From Flavobacteriaceae bacterium MAR_2010_72 (GTDB lineage: Bacteria > Bacteroidota > Bacteroidia > Flavobacteriales > Flavobacteriaceae), in assembly GCA_003550275.1 (NCBI GenBank), contig QXCW01000002.1, positions 2,851,501-2,915,500 on the forward strand: DNA of 64,000 bases. The letters run 5' to 3'. A program made the translations under genes and the position numbers. A model generated the notes under the pieces. The model was not told where the DNA came from. It did no database searches and saw nothing but the letters and a program-made list of their open reading frames with translations. The first letter of the stretch is position 1, and the number at the start of each line of letters is the position of its first letter. Shown piece after piece: positions 45,789 through 54,637 of this stretch.

Positions 45789-48530
45789 ATGAAAAAACGA
45801 TTACTCTTATGCTTAAGTTTATTGATTGTTGGAACTCTTATTTATACTTCCTCAAGAACTTCTAAAATCAAAAATGATAGTCCTGCAGAAAAGAATACAT
45901 CTTCAGTTTCTGTAGCTGGCCAAAAAAAAACACCTGAAGAACGTGCATTATTTGTAGAAGAACGTGCACTTTATGAATTCAATATGCAGGTCAATCCGTT
46001 AACCGGAGAAATTCCTGCTGCAGAAAAGGAAAAAGAATTTAACCAAGCAAAAAAAGCGAAACTAAAGAATAACAGTAGTTCAAGAGCAATACAAACTTCT
46101 TACATCAATAGAGGACCAACCAATTTTGGAGGACGAACAAGAGCTTTAGTAATTGATAAAACCGATGTGACTGGCAATACTATGATCGCTGGAGGCGTAA
46201 GCAGTGGGGTATTTAGAACAACAAATGGAGGTGCAAGTTGGACCAAAGTATCCTCAAACGATGAAATACATAACGTTACAGCAATTGTTCAAGACCCGAG
46301 ATCGGGATTTGAGAATATTTGGTACTATGGAACGGGTGAAGCAATTGGAAACTCTGCCCGGTTAAGTGGAGCCCATTACTACGGGCAGGGCATATGGCAA
46401 TCAACCAATGGGGGGCAAACTTGGACTCAAATGCCAAGCACAGCTTCAAATCAAACCGCTTATGACTCTGATTTTGATTTTATTTTTAATCTTGCTGTCA
46501 ATCCTACTAATGGACAATTATTTGCGGCTGTACCTGGTAAAATTTTACGTTTTAATGGATCAACTTGGACTCCAACAATTTCAACACCTGGTTCGATAAA
46601 TACGTCTTTAGCTACCGATGTAACCATTACTACTGGAGGAAGAGTATATTTAGGCTTTTCAGGCACTAACGATGCTACGGTTGAAGGAGTTTGGACCTCA
46701 CCTAATGGTGTTGGCACTTGGTCAAGAATTAGTAATACTATTTTCACACCTTCAGGTCGCGTTGTTTTGGCATTAGCACCTTCAAACGAGAATAAATTAT
46801 ATGTACTCTTTGATAATGGTAATCAATCAGAATGCGATACCACACCGCTAATAGAAGCCGATTTATGGATGTGGAATCAATCCAACACGACATTTACAAA
46901 TTATTCAGGTAAGCTTCCAGATGAAGCAGGCTGTTCAGACGGCAATGATCCCTTTGCCATTCAGGGAGGTTATGACCTAGTAGTTGGTGTAAAACGTGAC
47001 AATGAAAACTTTGTGGTTATTGGCGGCACAAATGCCTACAAAATTGCAAATATAACCACTGATGCAGCTTTCACCAGAATTGGGGGTTATGCTAGTCCAG
47101 CTAACTATACTCAATACACCAATCATCACCCGGACATACATGCCTTGGTGTTTAGTCCTTTTAATAACTCCATTTTATTCACTGGAACCGATGGAGGTGT
47201 GCATAGAACAGATGACATTACAGCAAGTACTGTTGCTTGGACTAGTTTAAACAATAATTATCAAACCTACCAATATTATCATGTTGCCATAGATCCTCAA
47301 TCAGGATCAAACATTGTGATTGGTGGAACTCAAGATAATGGTACAAAGTATGGCGGTACAGATATAGGTCTTCCAGACTTAACTACGCATGCTGCTTATT
47401 TGGGTGGCGATGGTGTTGCAGTAGGCATTTCAAGAGATGATGCTTGTACGCCTTTCTTTTTAGGTTTTCAAAATGGAAGAATGTTTAGAGATTGCCCTGG
47501 TCCATTTACAGAGATCACTCCTGAAGATCAATCCATTATGCCTACTCCAGAACCTTATCCTAGTCAATTTGTGACTTACTTTTATCTTGATCAAAATAAC
47601 AATAATGCGATATATTATGCTGCGCAGAATACACTATTAAGAAGTACAGATGCCACTAATGTGACATCCAGTACTTGGGATGATCTTGGTGACACCTCAT
47701 TGCTTGGCCATTCAGATTCCTTCATAACGTTCTCTACAAGTTGGGGTGCCTATAATCCAGCAACCAGCTATCTATTAATGGGCGGCAGTAATGGACATAT
47801 TTACAGGTTAAATAACCCACAAAATGCTGCAAGTATAGCTTCAGCAGTTGACATTACACCGTCTGGCGCAACAATTGCTAATCCATCTATTGTAACAGGA
47901 TTGGCAATTCATCCAACCAACAATGATATTGTTTTGGCTACTTATTCAAACTATGGAACTCAAAGTATTTTTTTAACCACTAATGCTACCAATGCGTCTC
48001 CAACATGGACCTTGGTTGAGCGAAATCTTTCAGCACACTCCATCAGATCTGCAGCTATTGTAGAAAATTCTGGTGAAACCACCTATATGGTAGGTACCGC
48101 AAGAGGTTTATACAGCTCAACCGATCCAGTAAATGTAGATTGGGTACGTGAAGCCCCTACTCAAATTGGTATGGCTGTGGTAAGTTCATTAAAGTATCGC
48201 CCGGCAGATCACAAATTACTTATTGGAACTCATGGTAATGGCATGTATGAAGCTACTATCAATTCAACTTTAGCTCTAGATGAAAACAGCTTTAGTAAAA
48301 CTATTAAATTATACCCGAATCCTGCACAGGCTTATTTAAATGTTAAACTAGCACAGGCTAATGGCTCCAAAGTGTCTTATGAAGTTTATAATCTTTTAGG
48401 GCAAACCATTTCATTTGGAATACTTGAAAACGACCGTTTAAATACGTCGCAGCTAACCTCTGGAATGTATTTACTTAAACTCAAAACCGCTGAAGGGGCG
48501 GAAGGTGTTAAATCCTTTATTAAGAAATAA
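45789..48530 (+). CDS. Secreted beta-propeller protein with Asp-box repeats and type IX secretion signal
   Basis: A 913-residue secreted protein. The N-terminal signal is 'MKKRLLLCLSLLIVGTLIYT'. The body has sialidase/sortilin-type Asp-box repeats such as 'SGVFRTTNGGASWTKVSS', 'GIWQSTNGGQTWTQMPS' and 'GGVHRTDD', so one or more large propellers are expected. The last 80 residues form a type A sorting domain ('LYPNPAQAYLNVKL', 'YEVYNLLGQTISFG', 'LTSGMYLLKLKT') that routes the protein through the type IX system to the cell surface. A strong terminator follows. Propellers of this kind occur in glycosidases and adhesins; no catalytic residues could be identified, so the activity is unknown. Confidence 0.9.
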   Translation: MKKRLLLCLSLLIVGTLIYTSSRTSKIKNDSPAEKNTSSVSVAGQKKTPEERALFVEERALYEFNMQVNPLTGEIPAAEKEKEFNQAKKAKLKNNSSSRAIQTSYINRGPTNFGGRTRALVIDKTDVTGNTMIAGGVSSGVFRTTNGGASWTKVSSNDEIHNVTAIVQDPRSGFENIWYYGTGEAIGNSARLSGAHYYGQGIWQSTNGGQTWTQMPSTASNQTAYDSDFDFIFNLAVNPTNGQLFAAVPGKILRFNGSTWTPTISTPGSINTSLATDVTITTGGRVYLGFSGTNDATVEGVWTSPNGVGTWSRISNTIFTPSGRVVLALAPSNENKLYVLFDNGNQSECDTTPLIEADLWMWNQSNTTFTNYSGKLPDEAGCSDGNDPFAIQGGYDLVVGVKRDNENFVVIGGTNAYKIANITTDAAFTRIGGYASPANYTQYTNHHPDIHALVFSPFNNSILFTGTDGGVHRTDDITASTVAWTSLNNNYQTYQYYHVAIDPQSGSNIVIGGTQDNGTKYGGTDIGLPDLTTHAAYLGGDGVAVGISRDDACTPFFLGFQNGRMFRDCPGPFTEITPEDQSIMPTPEPYPSQFVTYFYLDQNNNNAIYYAAQNTLLRSTDATNVTSSTWDDLGDTSLLGHSDSFITFSTSWGAYNPATSYLLMGGSNGHIYRLNNPQNAASIASAVDITPSGATIANPSIVTGLAIHPTNNDIVLATYSNYGTQSIFLTTNATNASPTWTLVERNLSAHSIRSAAIVENSGETTYMVGTARGLYSSTDPVNVDWVREAPTQIGMAVVSSLKYRPADHKLLIGTHGNGMYEATINSTLALDENSFSKTIKLYPNPAQAYLNVKLAQANGSKVSYEVYNLLGQTISFGILENDRLNTSQLTSGMYLLKLKTAEGAEGVKSFIKK

Positions 48531-48548
48531 CACAAAAGCTTTAAAACG

Positions 48549-48583
48549 AAAAAGCGCTTTCAACTAGTTGAAAGCGCTTTTTT
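48549..48583. terminator. Bidirectional terminator between T9SS protein gene and CBM48-like gene
   Basis: A 30-bp perfect palindrome, arms AAAGCGCTTTCAACT and AGTTGAAAGCGCTTT (48551-48580), with A's before and T's after. It lies between convergent genes and can act in both directions. Confidence 0.93.
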
Positions 48584-48600
48584 AATTGGTTAAAGACGAA

Positions 48601-48897
48601 TTACAAGTTTAAAACACCGTTTTCAGAACCCACATTATTCCAAACAAAAGCATCTGCTTGTTCATCGTTAATATAAGTTCCATCCACTAAATATTTAAAC
48701 TCATAAGAGTTGTCTTTTTCTAAATCTACGGTACCTTTAAAGGTTCCGTTTTTTAACTTCTTCAATGCAACAGCTTTTTTCGCGTTCCATTCATTAAAAC
48801 TTCCTAGCACGGTAACTTTCTTTGCTTCCTCTGCAGGAACCGTAAAAGTTACTTTACAAACTGGTTTGCTTTTCAAGTATTGTTTTGTAATAGCCAT
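48601..48897 (-). CDS. Stand-alone CBM48/isoamylase early-set (glycogen-binding-like) domain protein
   Basis: A 98-residue protein that is one Ig-like fold. 'VTVLGSFNEWNAKKAVAL' and 'GTFKGTVDLEKDNSYEFKYL' with 'DGTYINDEQADAFVWNN' follow the pattern of the AMPK glycogen-binding domain and the CBM48/isoamylase N-terminal domains, including the Trp in 'NEW'. There is no signal peptide, so it is cytosolic. Stand-alone copies are common in Bacteroidota but have no established role; alpha-glucan binding is inferred. A TAAATTTG -7 box lies just upstream. Confidence 0.85.
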   Translation of the reverse strand: MAITKQYLKSKPVCKVTFTVPAEEAKKVTVLGSFNEWNAKKAVALKKLKNGTFKGTVDLEKDNSYEFKYLVDGTYINDEQADAFVWNNVGSENGVLNL

Positions 48898-49198
48898 AAT
48901 TAAATGTGTTAATTAATTTCGACGCAAATTTAGTAAAGAAATTGGATGACACACTAATTTCCACACCTCATCTAGAGCGAATTATGAATTTGATAAGATT
49001 AGTATAACTTTAATTTAAACTCTCAAAAAAAGAACGTTGTTAATTAGCAGATTATCAATAAAAAACAACAAGCTTTATGACTGATTTTCAGAAGGTTTAG
49101 CACTACAACGTTTGCGAAATCAGTCTCTATTTTAATTCAATATTTAATATAACGATTGCGTTAAAAAATAGTAACTTTACAAAATTATTCACAAATTT
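48898..49198. other. Divergent intergenic region between CBM48-like gene and 2TM-DHFR gene
   Basis: About 300 bases, AT-rich, without an open frame of note. A TAAATTTG box (48932-48925, minus strand) fits the CBM48-like gene. A weaker TAACTTTA near 49171-49178 may serve the DHFR gene, about 20 bases before its ATG. No palindrome of note was seen. Confidence 0.5.
48925..48932 (-). promoter_or_regulatory. -7 box of the CBM48-like gene
   Basis: TAAATTTG on the minus strand (48932-48925), a full TAnnTTTG match, 27 bases before the ATG at 48897. The -33 region at 19 bases is a poor match (AGTG). Confidence 0.45.
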
Positions 49199-50107
49199 AT
49201 GTTCGGAAAAAAGAAATCACATCTAACCATTGATAAAGAGCAGCTTGAACTTATCACAACTGCACAAAAACGAGTAAAACAAAAAAAGCGCTTATACATA
49301 CATTTTGTCATTTTTCTAATTGGCGCTGTGTTTTTAATTATTTTAAACACCGTTCTGGGCGTTGGAAAAGAGGTAACCCTTTTTGGTAAGGAATGGTTTG
49401 TTTATGCCATTTTTATTTGGTTGGCACTTTTTATATATCATGTTTTTAATGTATTCATTACTCAAAAGTTCTTGGGAAAACAATGGGAACAAAACCAACT
49501 CGATAAATTAGTAGCTAAACAAAAAGCACGTATTGAAGAGCTTCAAAAGAAAGTTGAAAACAAATATCCTTTACCTGCTCCAACTAGTATTGAGGCTGAA
49601 AAAAAAACTCAAATAATTAAGGGCCTAACCTTAATTGTTGCGGCAGGAGAAAATGATGCTATTGGTAAAAACAACCAGTTAATTTGGCATTTGAGTGACG
49701 ATCTCAAACGGTTTAAAACACTTACCGATGGTCATCATATCATTATGGGAAGAAAAACATTTGAGAGTTTCCCAAAGCCTTTACCAAATCGTACTCATGT
49801 TGTCATTACGCGACAAGCAAATTATAAAGTCCCAGATGGAGTTATTGTGGTTAACAATTTAAATGATGCTTTAGATGTTTCCAGAAATGATAAACAGGCT
49901 TTTATAATTGGTGGTGGAGAAATTTACCAACAAGCTATGCCGTTAGCTTCCAAAATTGAACTGACTCGCGTTCATGCTGATTTTGAAGCTGATACGTTCT
50001 TTCCTTCAATCGATAAAACACAGTGGATTGAGACCAATAATGTGTATCATCAAAAGGACGATAATCATGAGTTTCCATTCTCATTTATCACATACACAAG
50101 GCGTTAG
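49199..50107 (+). CDS. Dihydrofolate reductase fused to an N-terminal 2TM membrane domain
   Basis: A 302-residue fusion. Residues about 1-90 are a 2TM domain: two helices ('LYIHFVIFLIGAVFLIILNT' and 'WFVYAIFIWLALFIYHVFNV') with charged flanks. A short coiled coil ('NQLDKLVAKQKARIEELQKK') leads to DHFR from about residue 142. DHFR motifs: 'LIVAAGENDAIGKNNQLIWH', 'LSDDLKRFKTLT' with the catalytic acid, 'HHIIMGRKTFESF' and 'AFIIGGGEIYQQAM'. It reduces dihydrofolate, supplying folate for ThyA. The fusion ties the enzyme to the inner membrane, which is odd for a cytosolic activity; no frameshift or internal start with a good upstream site explains it. Confidence 0.92.
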   Translation: MFGKKKSHLTIDKEQLELITTAQKRVKQKKRLYIHFVIFLIGAVFLIILNTVLGVGKEVTLFGKEWFVYAIFIWLALFIYHVFNVFITQKFLGKQWEQNQLDKLVAKQKARIEELQKKVENKYPLPAPTSIEAEKKTQIIKGLTLIVAAGENDAIGKNNQLIWHLSDDLKRFKTLTDGHHIIMGRKTFESFPKPLPNRTHVVITRQANYKVPDGVIVVNNLNDALDVSRNDKQAFIIGGGEIYQQAMPLASKIELTRVHADFEADTFFPSIDKTQWIETNNVYHQKDDNHEFPFSFITYTRR

Positions 50108-50163
50108 GTCTTAATTTAAATATATTTTATTAGATTAGTACCCTAAACCAAATAACTCCTAAA

Positions 50164-51213
50164 ATGAAACCTACACTACTTAATACACACGTTTTTCTCA
50201 TTTTCTGTTGTACATTACTATTGGGCTGTAGTTCCACGAACAACCTTACAATGAGTGTTATTGAACCCGCTCCCGTATATATTCCTAAACAAATCAAGAC
50301 CGTTGGGATTTTAAACCGAAGCGAATCTTCTACCAATAAAACCCTTGATAAAATCGATAAAATCTTCTCTGCCGAAGGCCAAAATCTTGATAAGGAAGGT
50401 GCTGAACAGGTAATTCAAGGTATTAAAGATGAATTCGATAAAAACCAAACTTTTGATGAAGTTATTCTTGTTTCGTCCGATAAAATTGAAAATCCGGGGT
50501 TGGGCATTTTTCCAAAGCCTTTATCATGGAGCACAGTAGATTCAATATGTAACGAGCATAATATTGACGCTCTAATTGTCCTTTCTTTTTATGATACTGA
50601 TGCCGCTATTAAGTACAATGTTCAAACCATTCAAAAGGCAAACGCTCTTGGGCTAAAAATTCCAATAATCGAACACACGGCATCTGTAAATACGAGCATC
50701 CAGACGGGATTTCGAATCTATGACAAACTCAACAAAGAAATATTGGACGAAATTATCTTTAACGATGGATCGTTATCTGTTGGTAGAGGCATTAATCCTG
50801 TAAAAGCTGCCGAAGCGATTACTGGCCGTAAAGAAGCTGTGCTCCAAATAAGCAATACCATTGGACATACTTATGCCTTGAGAACCTATCCTTTCAAAAT
50901 TCGAGTTACTAGAGAGTATTATGTAAAAGGCACAAATAATTTTGAAATCGCCAAACGCAGAGCTCAAACGGGTGATTGGGATGGTGCTGCACAATTATGG
51001 GAAGTTGAAACCAACAATCCAAAATCAAAAATCGCCGGCCGTGCTTATTATAATATGGCCATTATCAATGAAATTAATGGCGATTTAAATGCTGCTGTTG
51101 ATTGGGCTTCAAGAGCCTATACCGATTTTAAGGACAAAAATGCCTTGCGCTACCTAAACATTTTAAAACATCGAATGGCGAAAAACACCTTGTTAGCAGA
51201 GCAATCCAATTAA
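50164..51213 (+). CDS. DUF6340-like lipoprotein with C-terminal TPR-like part
   Basis: A 349-residue lipoprotein with signal 'FLIFCCTLLLGCSST' (lipidated Cys about residue 22). The middle is a mixed fold with 'VGILNRSESSTNK' and 'IDALIVLSFYDTDAAIKY'. The C-terminal third shows helical tetratricopeptide-like repeats ('AQTGDWDGAAQLWEVETNN' and 'AYYNMAIINEINGDLNAAVD'). I matched it to DUF6340 by memory of length and motifs, so the family name is tentative. Function unknown. It follows the DHFR gene by 56 bases. Confidence 0.7.
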   Translation: MKPTLLNTHVFLIFCCTLLLGCSSTNNLTMSVIEPAPVYIPKQIKTVGILNRSESSTNKTLDKIDKIFSAEGQNLDKEGAEQVIQGIKDEFDKNQTFDEVILVSSDKIENPGLGIFPKPLSWSTVDSICNEHNIDALIVLSFYDTDAAIKYNVQTIQKANALGLKIPIIEHTASVNTSIQTGFRIYDKLNKEILDEIIFNDGSLSVGRGINPVKAAEAITGRKEAVLQISNTIGHTYALRTYPFKIRVTREYYVKGTNNFEIAKRRAQTGDWDGAAQLWEVETNNPKSKIAGRAYYNMAIINEINGDLNAAVDWASRAYTDFKDKNALRYLNILKHRMAKNTLLAEQSN

Positions 51214-51285
51214 ATTTATTTGTAAACATTGTATCAATTATTATGAGCTTTTAAATCACAACCGAAAATTGCCTAATTTCGCTTC

Positions 51286-52842
51286 ATGATAAAAGAGCTC
51301 CAGCTTCGTATTACTTTAGGAGAAGAAAAACAGTCAGATATACTTTTAAGAAAGTCTGCTGAAGCCCTTTGTGTTTCTTCCTCTGAAATAAGCGGAATAA
51401 AAGTGTTACGAAAGTCTATTGACGCTCGGAAGCCTCTTATCATTCTCAACTATAAAGTTTCGGTTTTTATTAATGAAGCACTGCCTGAAAACACCGCCTA
51501 TGTTTTCGACTATAAAGATGTGTCAAAAGCAAAACCCATCCACATTATTGGATTTGGCCCAGCAGGCATGTATGCCGCATTACGCTGTTTAGAGTTAGGA
51601 TTTAAACCTATTGTTTTGGAGCGTGGTAAAAATGTTCAAGACCGTCGTAGGGATTTAAAAGCTATTAATCAGGACCATTTTGTAAATGAAGATTCTAACT
51701 ATTGTTTTGGTGAAGGCGGAGCTGGCACTTATAGTGATGGTAAACTGTATACCCGTAGCTTAAAACGTGGTGATGTTAGGAAAATATTCGAGAATTTGGT
51801 GTTTCATGGTGCAACCGACCAAATTTTGGTGGACGCCCACCCGCATATCGGAACAAATAAATTACCCAAAGTTGTTCAAAATATAAGGGAAACCATTCAA
51901 AAATATGGCGGAGAAATCCATTTTGAATCACGCGTCATTGATTTTAAAATTAAGGATCATAACATTGAAGCCATTCATCTCCTAAATGGTGAGGAATTGC
52001 CGGTCAACCGAGTAATTTTAGCTACTGGACATTCCGCCAGGGATATATTTTATTTACTTAACAACAAAGGCATTTCCCTTGAAGCTAAATCATTTGCTAT
52101 GGGAGTACGCGTTGAACATCCGCAACATATCATTGACCGTATTCAATACCATTGTTCTGGTAGTCGGGATACTTTATTGCCCGCAGCAGCTTATAGTTTG
52201 GTAGAACAGATTAACGACCGCGGTGTATATTCATTTTGTATGTGCCCCGGCGGATTTATAGTACCAGCCGCAACTGCCAACGGCGAAGTTGTGGTTAACG
52301 GGATGTCACCTTCAAAACGCAATAATCTTTTTGCCAATTCTGGTGTGGTTGTTGAAATCAATGCCGATAAGGATCTCTATAAATATGAAAAGTTTGGCCC
52401 ATTTAAAGGTTTGGAGTTTCAAAAAGACTTGGAGCGATTAGCTTTTACCGCTGGTGGACGCAGCCAAGTAGCACCTGCACAACGCTTAATCGATTTTGTT
52501 GAGGGTAACTTATCTGAAAGTTTAAATAGTACGTCTTATCAACCTGGATTACAAACAGCACCTTTACATTCGTTATTGCCAAAACATATTGGTGGACGAT
52601 TACGAAAAGGATTCAAGGCTTTCGGTGAAAAAATGAAAGGATATTACACTGCGGAAGCCAATATTGTTGGCGTTGAATCCAGAACCTCTTCACCTGTAAA
52701 TATTCCTAGAAATAATCATTTGGCACATCCTGAAATTTCAAATTTATTTCCCTGTGGTGAAGGCGGGGGATATGCTGGCGGCATCGTATCTGCTGCTATG
52801 GATGGCGAACGCTGTGCAGAAGCAGCAGCTAATGGATTGTAA
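51286..52842 (+). CDS. FAD-dependent oxidoreductase (uncharacterised dehydrogenase, COG2509-like)
   Basis: A 518-residue flavoprotein. After a small N-terminal domain (about 1-85), the FAD site is 'IHIIGFGPAGMYAALRCLEL' and 'PIVLERGKNVQDRRRDLKA'. A conserved loop is 'NYCFGEGGAGTYSDGKLYTR', the second half holds 'NRVILATGHSARDIFYLLNN' and 'GVYSFCMCPGGFIVPAA', and the C-terminal FAD motif is 'LFPCGEGGGYAGGIVSAAMD'. These fit a widespread family of uncharacterised FAD dehydrogenases. Substrate unknown. A TAATTTCG box (51270-51277) near the ATG suggests an independent start with a very short leader. Confidence 0.85.
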   Translation: MIKELQLRITLGEEKQSDILLRKSAEALCVSSSEISGIKVLRKSIDARKPLIILNYKVSVFINEALPENTAYVFDYKDVSKAKPIHIIGFGPAGMYAALRCLELGFKPIVLERGKNVQDRRRDLKAINQDHFVNEDSNYCFGEGGAGTYSDGKLYTRSLKRGDVRKIFENLVFHGATDQILVDAHPHIGTNKLPKVVQNIRETIQKYGGEIHFESRVIDFKIKDHNIEAIHLLNGEELPVNRVILATGHSARDIFYLLNNKGISLEAKSFAMGVRVEHPQHIIDRIQYHCSGSRDTLLPAAAYSLVEQINDRGVYSFCMCPGGFIVPAATANGEVVVNGMSPSKRNNLFANSGVVVEINADKDLYKYEKFGPFKGLEFQKDLERLAFTAGGRSQVAPAQRLIDFVEGNLSESLNSTSYQPGLQTAPLHSLLPKHIGGRLRKGFKAFGEKMKGYYTAEANIVGVESRTSSPVNIPRNNHLAHPEISNLFPCGEGGGYAGGIVSAAMDGERCAEAAANGL

Positions 52843-52857
52843 GTTTAATATTATTCT

Positions 52858-52865
52858 TATTTTTG
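52858..52865 (+). promoter_or_regulatory. -7 box of fabD
   Basis: TATTTTTG at 52858-52865, a full TAnnTTTG match, 18 bases before the fabD ATG at 52884. It supports that start over a longer frame beginning at 52863, which would fall inside the box. Confidence 0.5.
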
Positions 52866-52883
52866 CAACTTAAACTAGCAAAG

Positions 52884-53780
52884 ATGAACGCATATATTTT
52901 TCCAGGACAAGGCGCACAATTTACGGGCATGGGGCTTGATCTTTATGAGCACTCCAAATTAGCTCAAGAATTGTTTGAAAAGGCCAATCACATTTTAGGC
53001 TTTTCCATAACAGATATTATGTTTGAAGGGTCGCCCGAAGACCTTAAAGAAACCAAGGTAACACAACCAGCCATTTTTTTACACTCCGTTATATTGGCAA
53101 AAACATTAGGGGAAAGTTTTAAACCAGATATGGTAGCTGGACATTCATTAGGAGAGTTTTCGGCTTTAGTTGCAAACGGCGCCTTAACTTTTGAAGATGG
53201 TCTAAAACTTGTATCACAACGTGCTTTAGCCATGCAAAAAGCCTGTGAAATCAAACCTAGTACTATGGCCGCTGTTTTAGGTTTGGATGATGCTATTGTG
53301 GAAAACATATGCAACACTACTCAAGGTATCGTTGTGGCTGCAAATTACAACTGCCCAGGACAATTAGTGATTTCAGGCGAAGTTGAAGCCGTAAACAGAG
53401 CTTGTGAAGCTTTAAAGGAAGCTGGTGCTCGTCGCGCTTTGGTTTTACCTGTTGGAGGAGCCTTTCATTCGCCTATGATGGAACCCGCTCGTGAAGAACT
53501 CGCTGCTGCCATTGAAAATACCTTGTTCAGTAAACCTAGTTGTCCTATTTACCAAAATGTTACAGCTAATGCTGTCAGTGATGAAGCCTCAATTAAAGCT
53601 AATTTAATTTCACAGTTAACGGCACCTGTGCGTTGGACACAATCGGTACAACAAATGATTGCTGATGGTGCAAGCCTATTTACTGAAGTTGGCCCTGGAA
53701 ATGTACTTCAAGGTCTGGTTAAAAAAATTGATAAGGAAGCTCAAACCGCTTCTGCAACATTTGAAGGAAATCCATTATAA
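52884..53780 (+). CDS. fabD: Malonyl-CoA:acyl-carrier-protein transacylase
   Basis: A 298-residue enzyme that loads malonyl groups on ACP for fatty-acid synthesis. It starts 'MNAYIFPGQGAQFTGMG', with the nucleophile Ser in 'VAGHSLGEFSALVANG' (about residue 88) and the catalytic His in 'GGAFHSPMMEPAREEL'. 'ALVLPVGGA' and 'TEVGPGNVLQGLVKKI' complete the fold. Other fab genes are not nearby. It is 3 bases upstream of lspA, so the two are one operon; both serve envelope lipids and lipoproteins. Confidence 0.96.
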   Translation: MNAYIFPGQGAQFTGMGLDLYEHSKLAQELFEKANHILGFSITDIMFEGSPEDLKETKVTQPAIFLHSVILAKTLGESFKPDMVAGHSLGEFSALVANGALTFEDGLKLVSQRALAMQKACEIKPSTMAAVLGLDDAIVENICNTTQGIVVAANYNCPGQLVISGEVEAVNRACEALKEAGARRALVLPVGGAFHSPMMEPAREELAAAIENTLFSKPSCPIYQNVTANAVSDEASIKANLISQLTAPVRWTQSVQQMIADGASLFTEVGPGNVLQGLVKKIDKEAQTASATFEGNPL

Positions 53781-53783
53781 GCT

Positions 53784-54278
53784 ATGCATCTATCTAGAAA
53801 CTTAAGCATTATTTTGCTTATCGCAAGTAATATTGCTGTTGACCAAATTTCAAAATTTATAGTTAGAGCCAATGTGACTCCATATCAAGAAAGTGAGATT
53901 CTTGGTTCTTATCTTACACTAAATAATGTTGAAAACACTGGAGCTTTTTTGGGTATGGGAAGTGATCTCAACCCAACAATAAAAATCATCTTATTATGGA
54001 TATTGCCAGTTTTGGTATTGAGCTATCTCATTTACTATATCTACAAAAACAAACAAATGGACAACTATAGTTTTATTGCCTTGTGCTGTATTGCTGGTGG
54101 AGGTATTGCCAATGTTTTTGACAGAATAGTCTATGGTTCTGTTACAGATTTTCTGCACATTGACCTAGGTGGAATTTTTAGAACAGGCATTTTTAATTTG
54201 GCCGATTTATCTGTTACCACAGGTATGTTCATTTTACTTTTTGGAAGTTTTATGAACAGGAAAAAACAAAATCAATAA
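53784..54278 (+). CDS. lspA: Lipoprotein signal peptidase (signal peptidase II)
   Basis: A 164-residue inner-membrane aspartic protease with four hydrophobic helices that cuts lipoprotein signals. It contains 'VDQISKFIVRANVTPYQESE', 'NNVENTGAFLGMG', and the two catalytic aspartates in 'RIVYGSVTDFLHIDLGG' and 'GIFNLADLSVTTGMF'. Several lipoproteins in the window (azurin, SusD, GH130-like and DUF6340-like) are its expected substrates. It lies 3 bases after fabD and converges with a small gene 4 bases away. Confidence 0.95.
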   Translation: MHLSRNLSIILLIASNIAVDQISKFIVRANVTPYQESEILGSYLTLNNVENTGAFLGMGSDLNPTIKIILLWILPVLVLSYLIYYIYKNKQMDNYSFIALCCIAGGGIANVFDRIVYGSVTDFLHIDLGGIFRTGIFNLADLSVTTGMFILLFGSFMNRKKQNQ

Positions 54279-54282
54279 AGGT

Positions 54283-54474
54283 TTATCTGGCTAGATTACA
54301 CTCTTCACAGTCTTTAACTTCACCATAATAGGTTTCTCTATATTTATGAAGTGTTTTAAATGGAATATTTAAAAACTGTTTCTTAATGTAAGTGACTTTG
54401 GTTTGTAACAAGCCCATTTTTGGAGTGAAACGTTCTTCGGGTCTTGTTTTACGTTTAATACTTATCAATTTCAT
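54283..54474 (-). CDS. Small basic protein of unknown function with C-terminal Cys pair
   Basis: A 63-residue frame with a well-formed protein: basic N-terminus ('MKLISIKRKTRPEERFTPKM'), a helical middle ('KVTYIKKQFLNIPFKTLHKY') and an end with 'EVKDCEECNLAR'. Base use is like its neighbours, and it neatly abuts lspA without overlap, which argues for a real gene. Two Cys spaced C-x2-C are too few for a zinc site alone. I recall similar small proteins in flavobacteria but cannot name a family. Function unknown. Confidence 0.6.
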   Translation of the reverse strand: MKLISIKRKTRPEERFTPKMGLLQTKVTYIKKQFLNIPFKTLHKYRETYYGEVKDCEECNLAR

Positions 54475-54570
54475 TTTAATTCATTTATCATTAAGTGCAA
54501 ATAAACAAATGAAATGGGCCAATCCCAAAAAAATCAGGTTAAATCCTTGTTAAGCTATTCATTTTAAACA

Positions 54571-54607
54571 TAAAAACACCCTACTAAAAGTTATCAATAG
54601 GGTGTTT
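54571..54607 (-). terminator. Terminator hairpin downstream of the remnant region
   Basis: Stem AAACACCCTA / TAGGGTGTTT (54574-54583 and 54598-54607) with a 14-base loop and, on the minus strand, a T run (54576-54572). It follows the stop of the orphan C-terminal fragment by about 30 bases. Confidence 0.65.
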
Positions 54608-54637
54608 CTCCGAGATATAATTAATAAACATGGTTTG

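Noticed and set aside
47062-47250. Extra reading frame inside the T9SS protein gene
   Set aside because: Overlaps the well-supported propeller frame and has no start signal or recognisable content.
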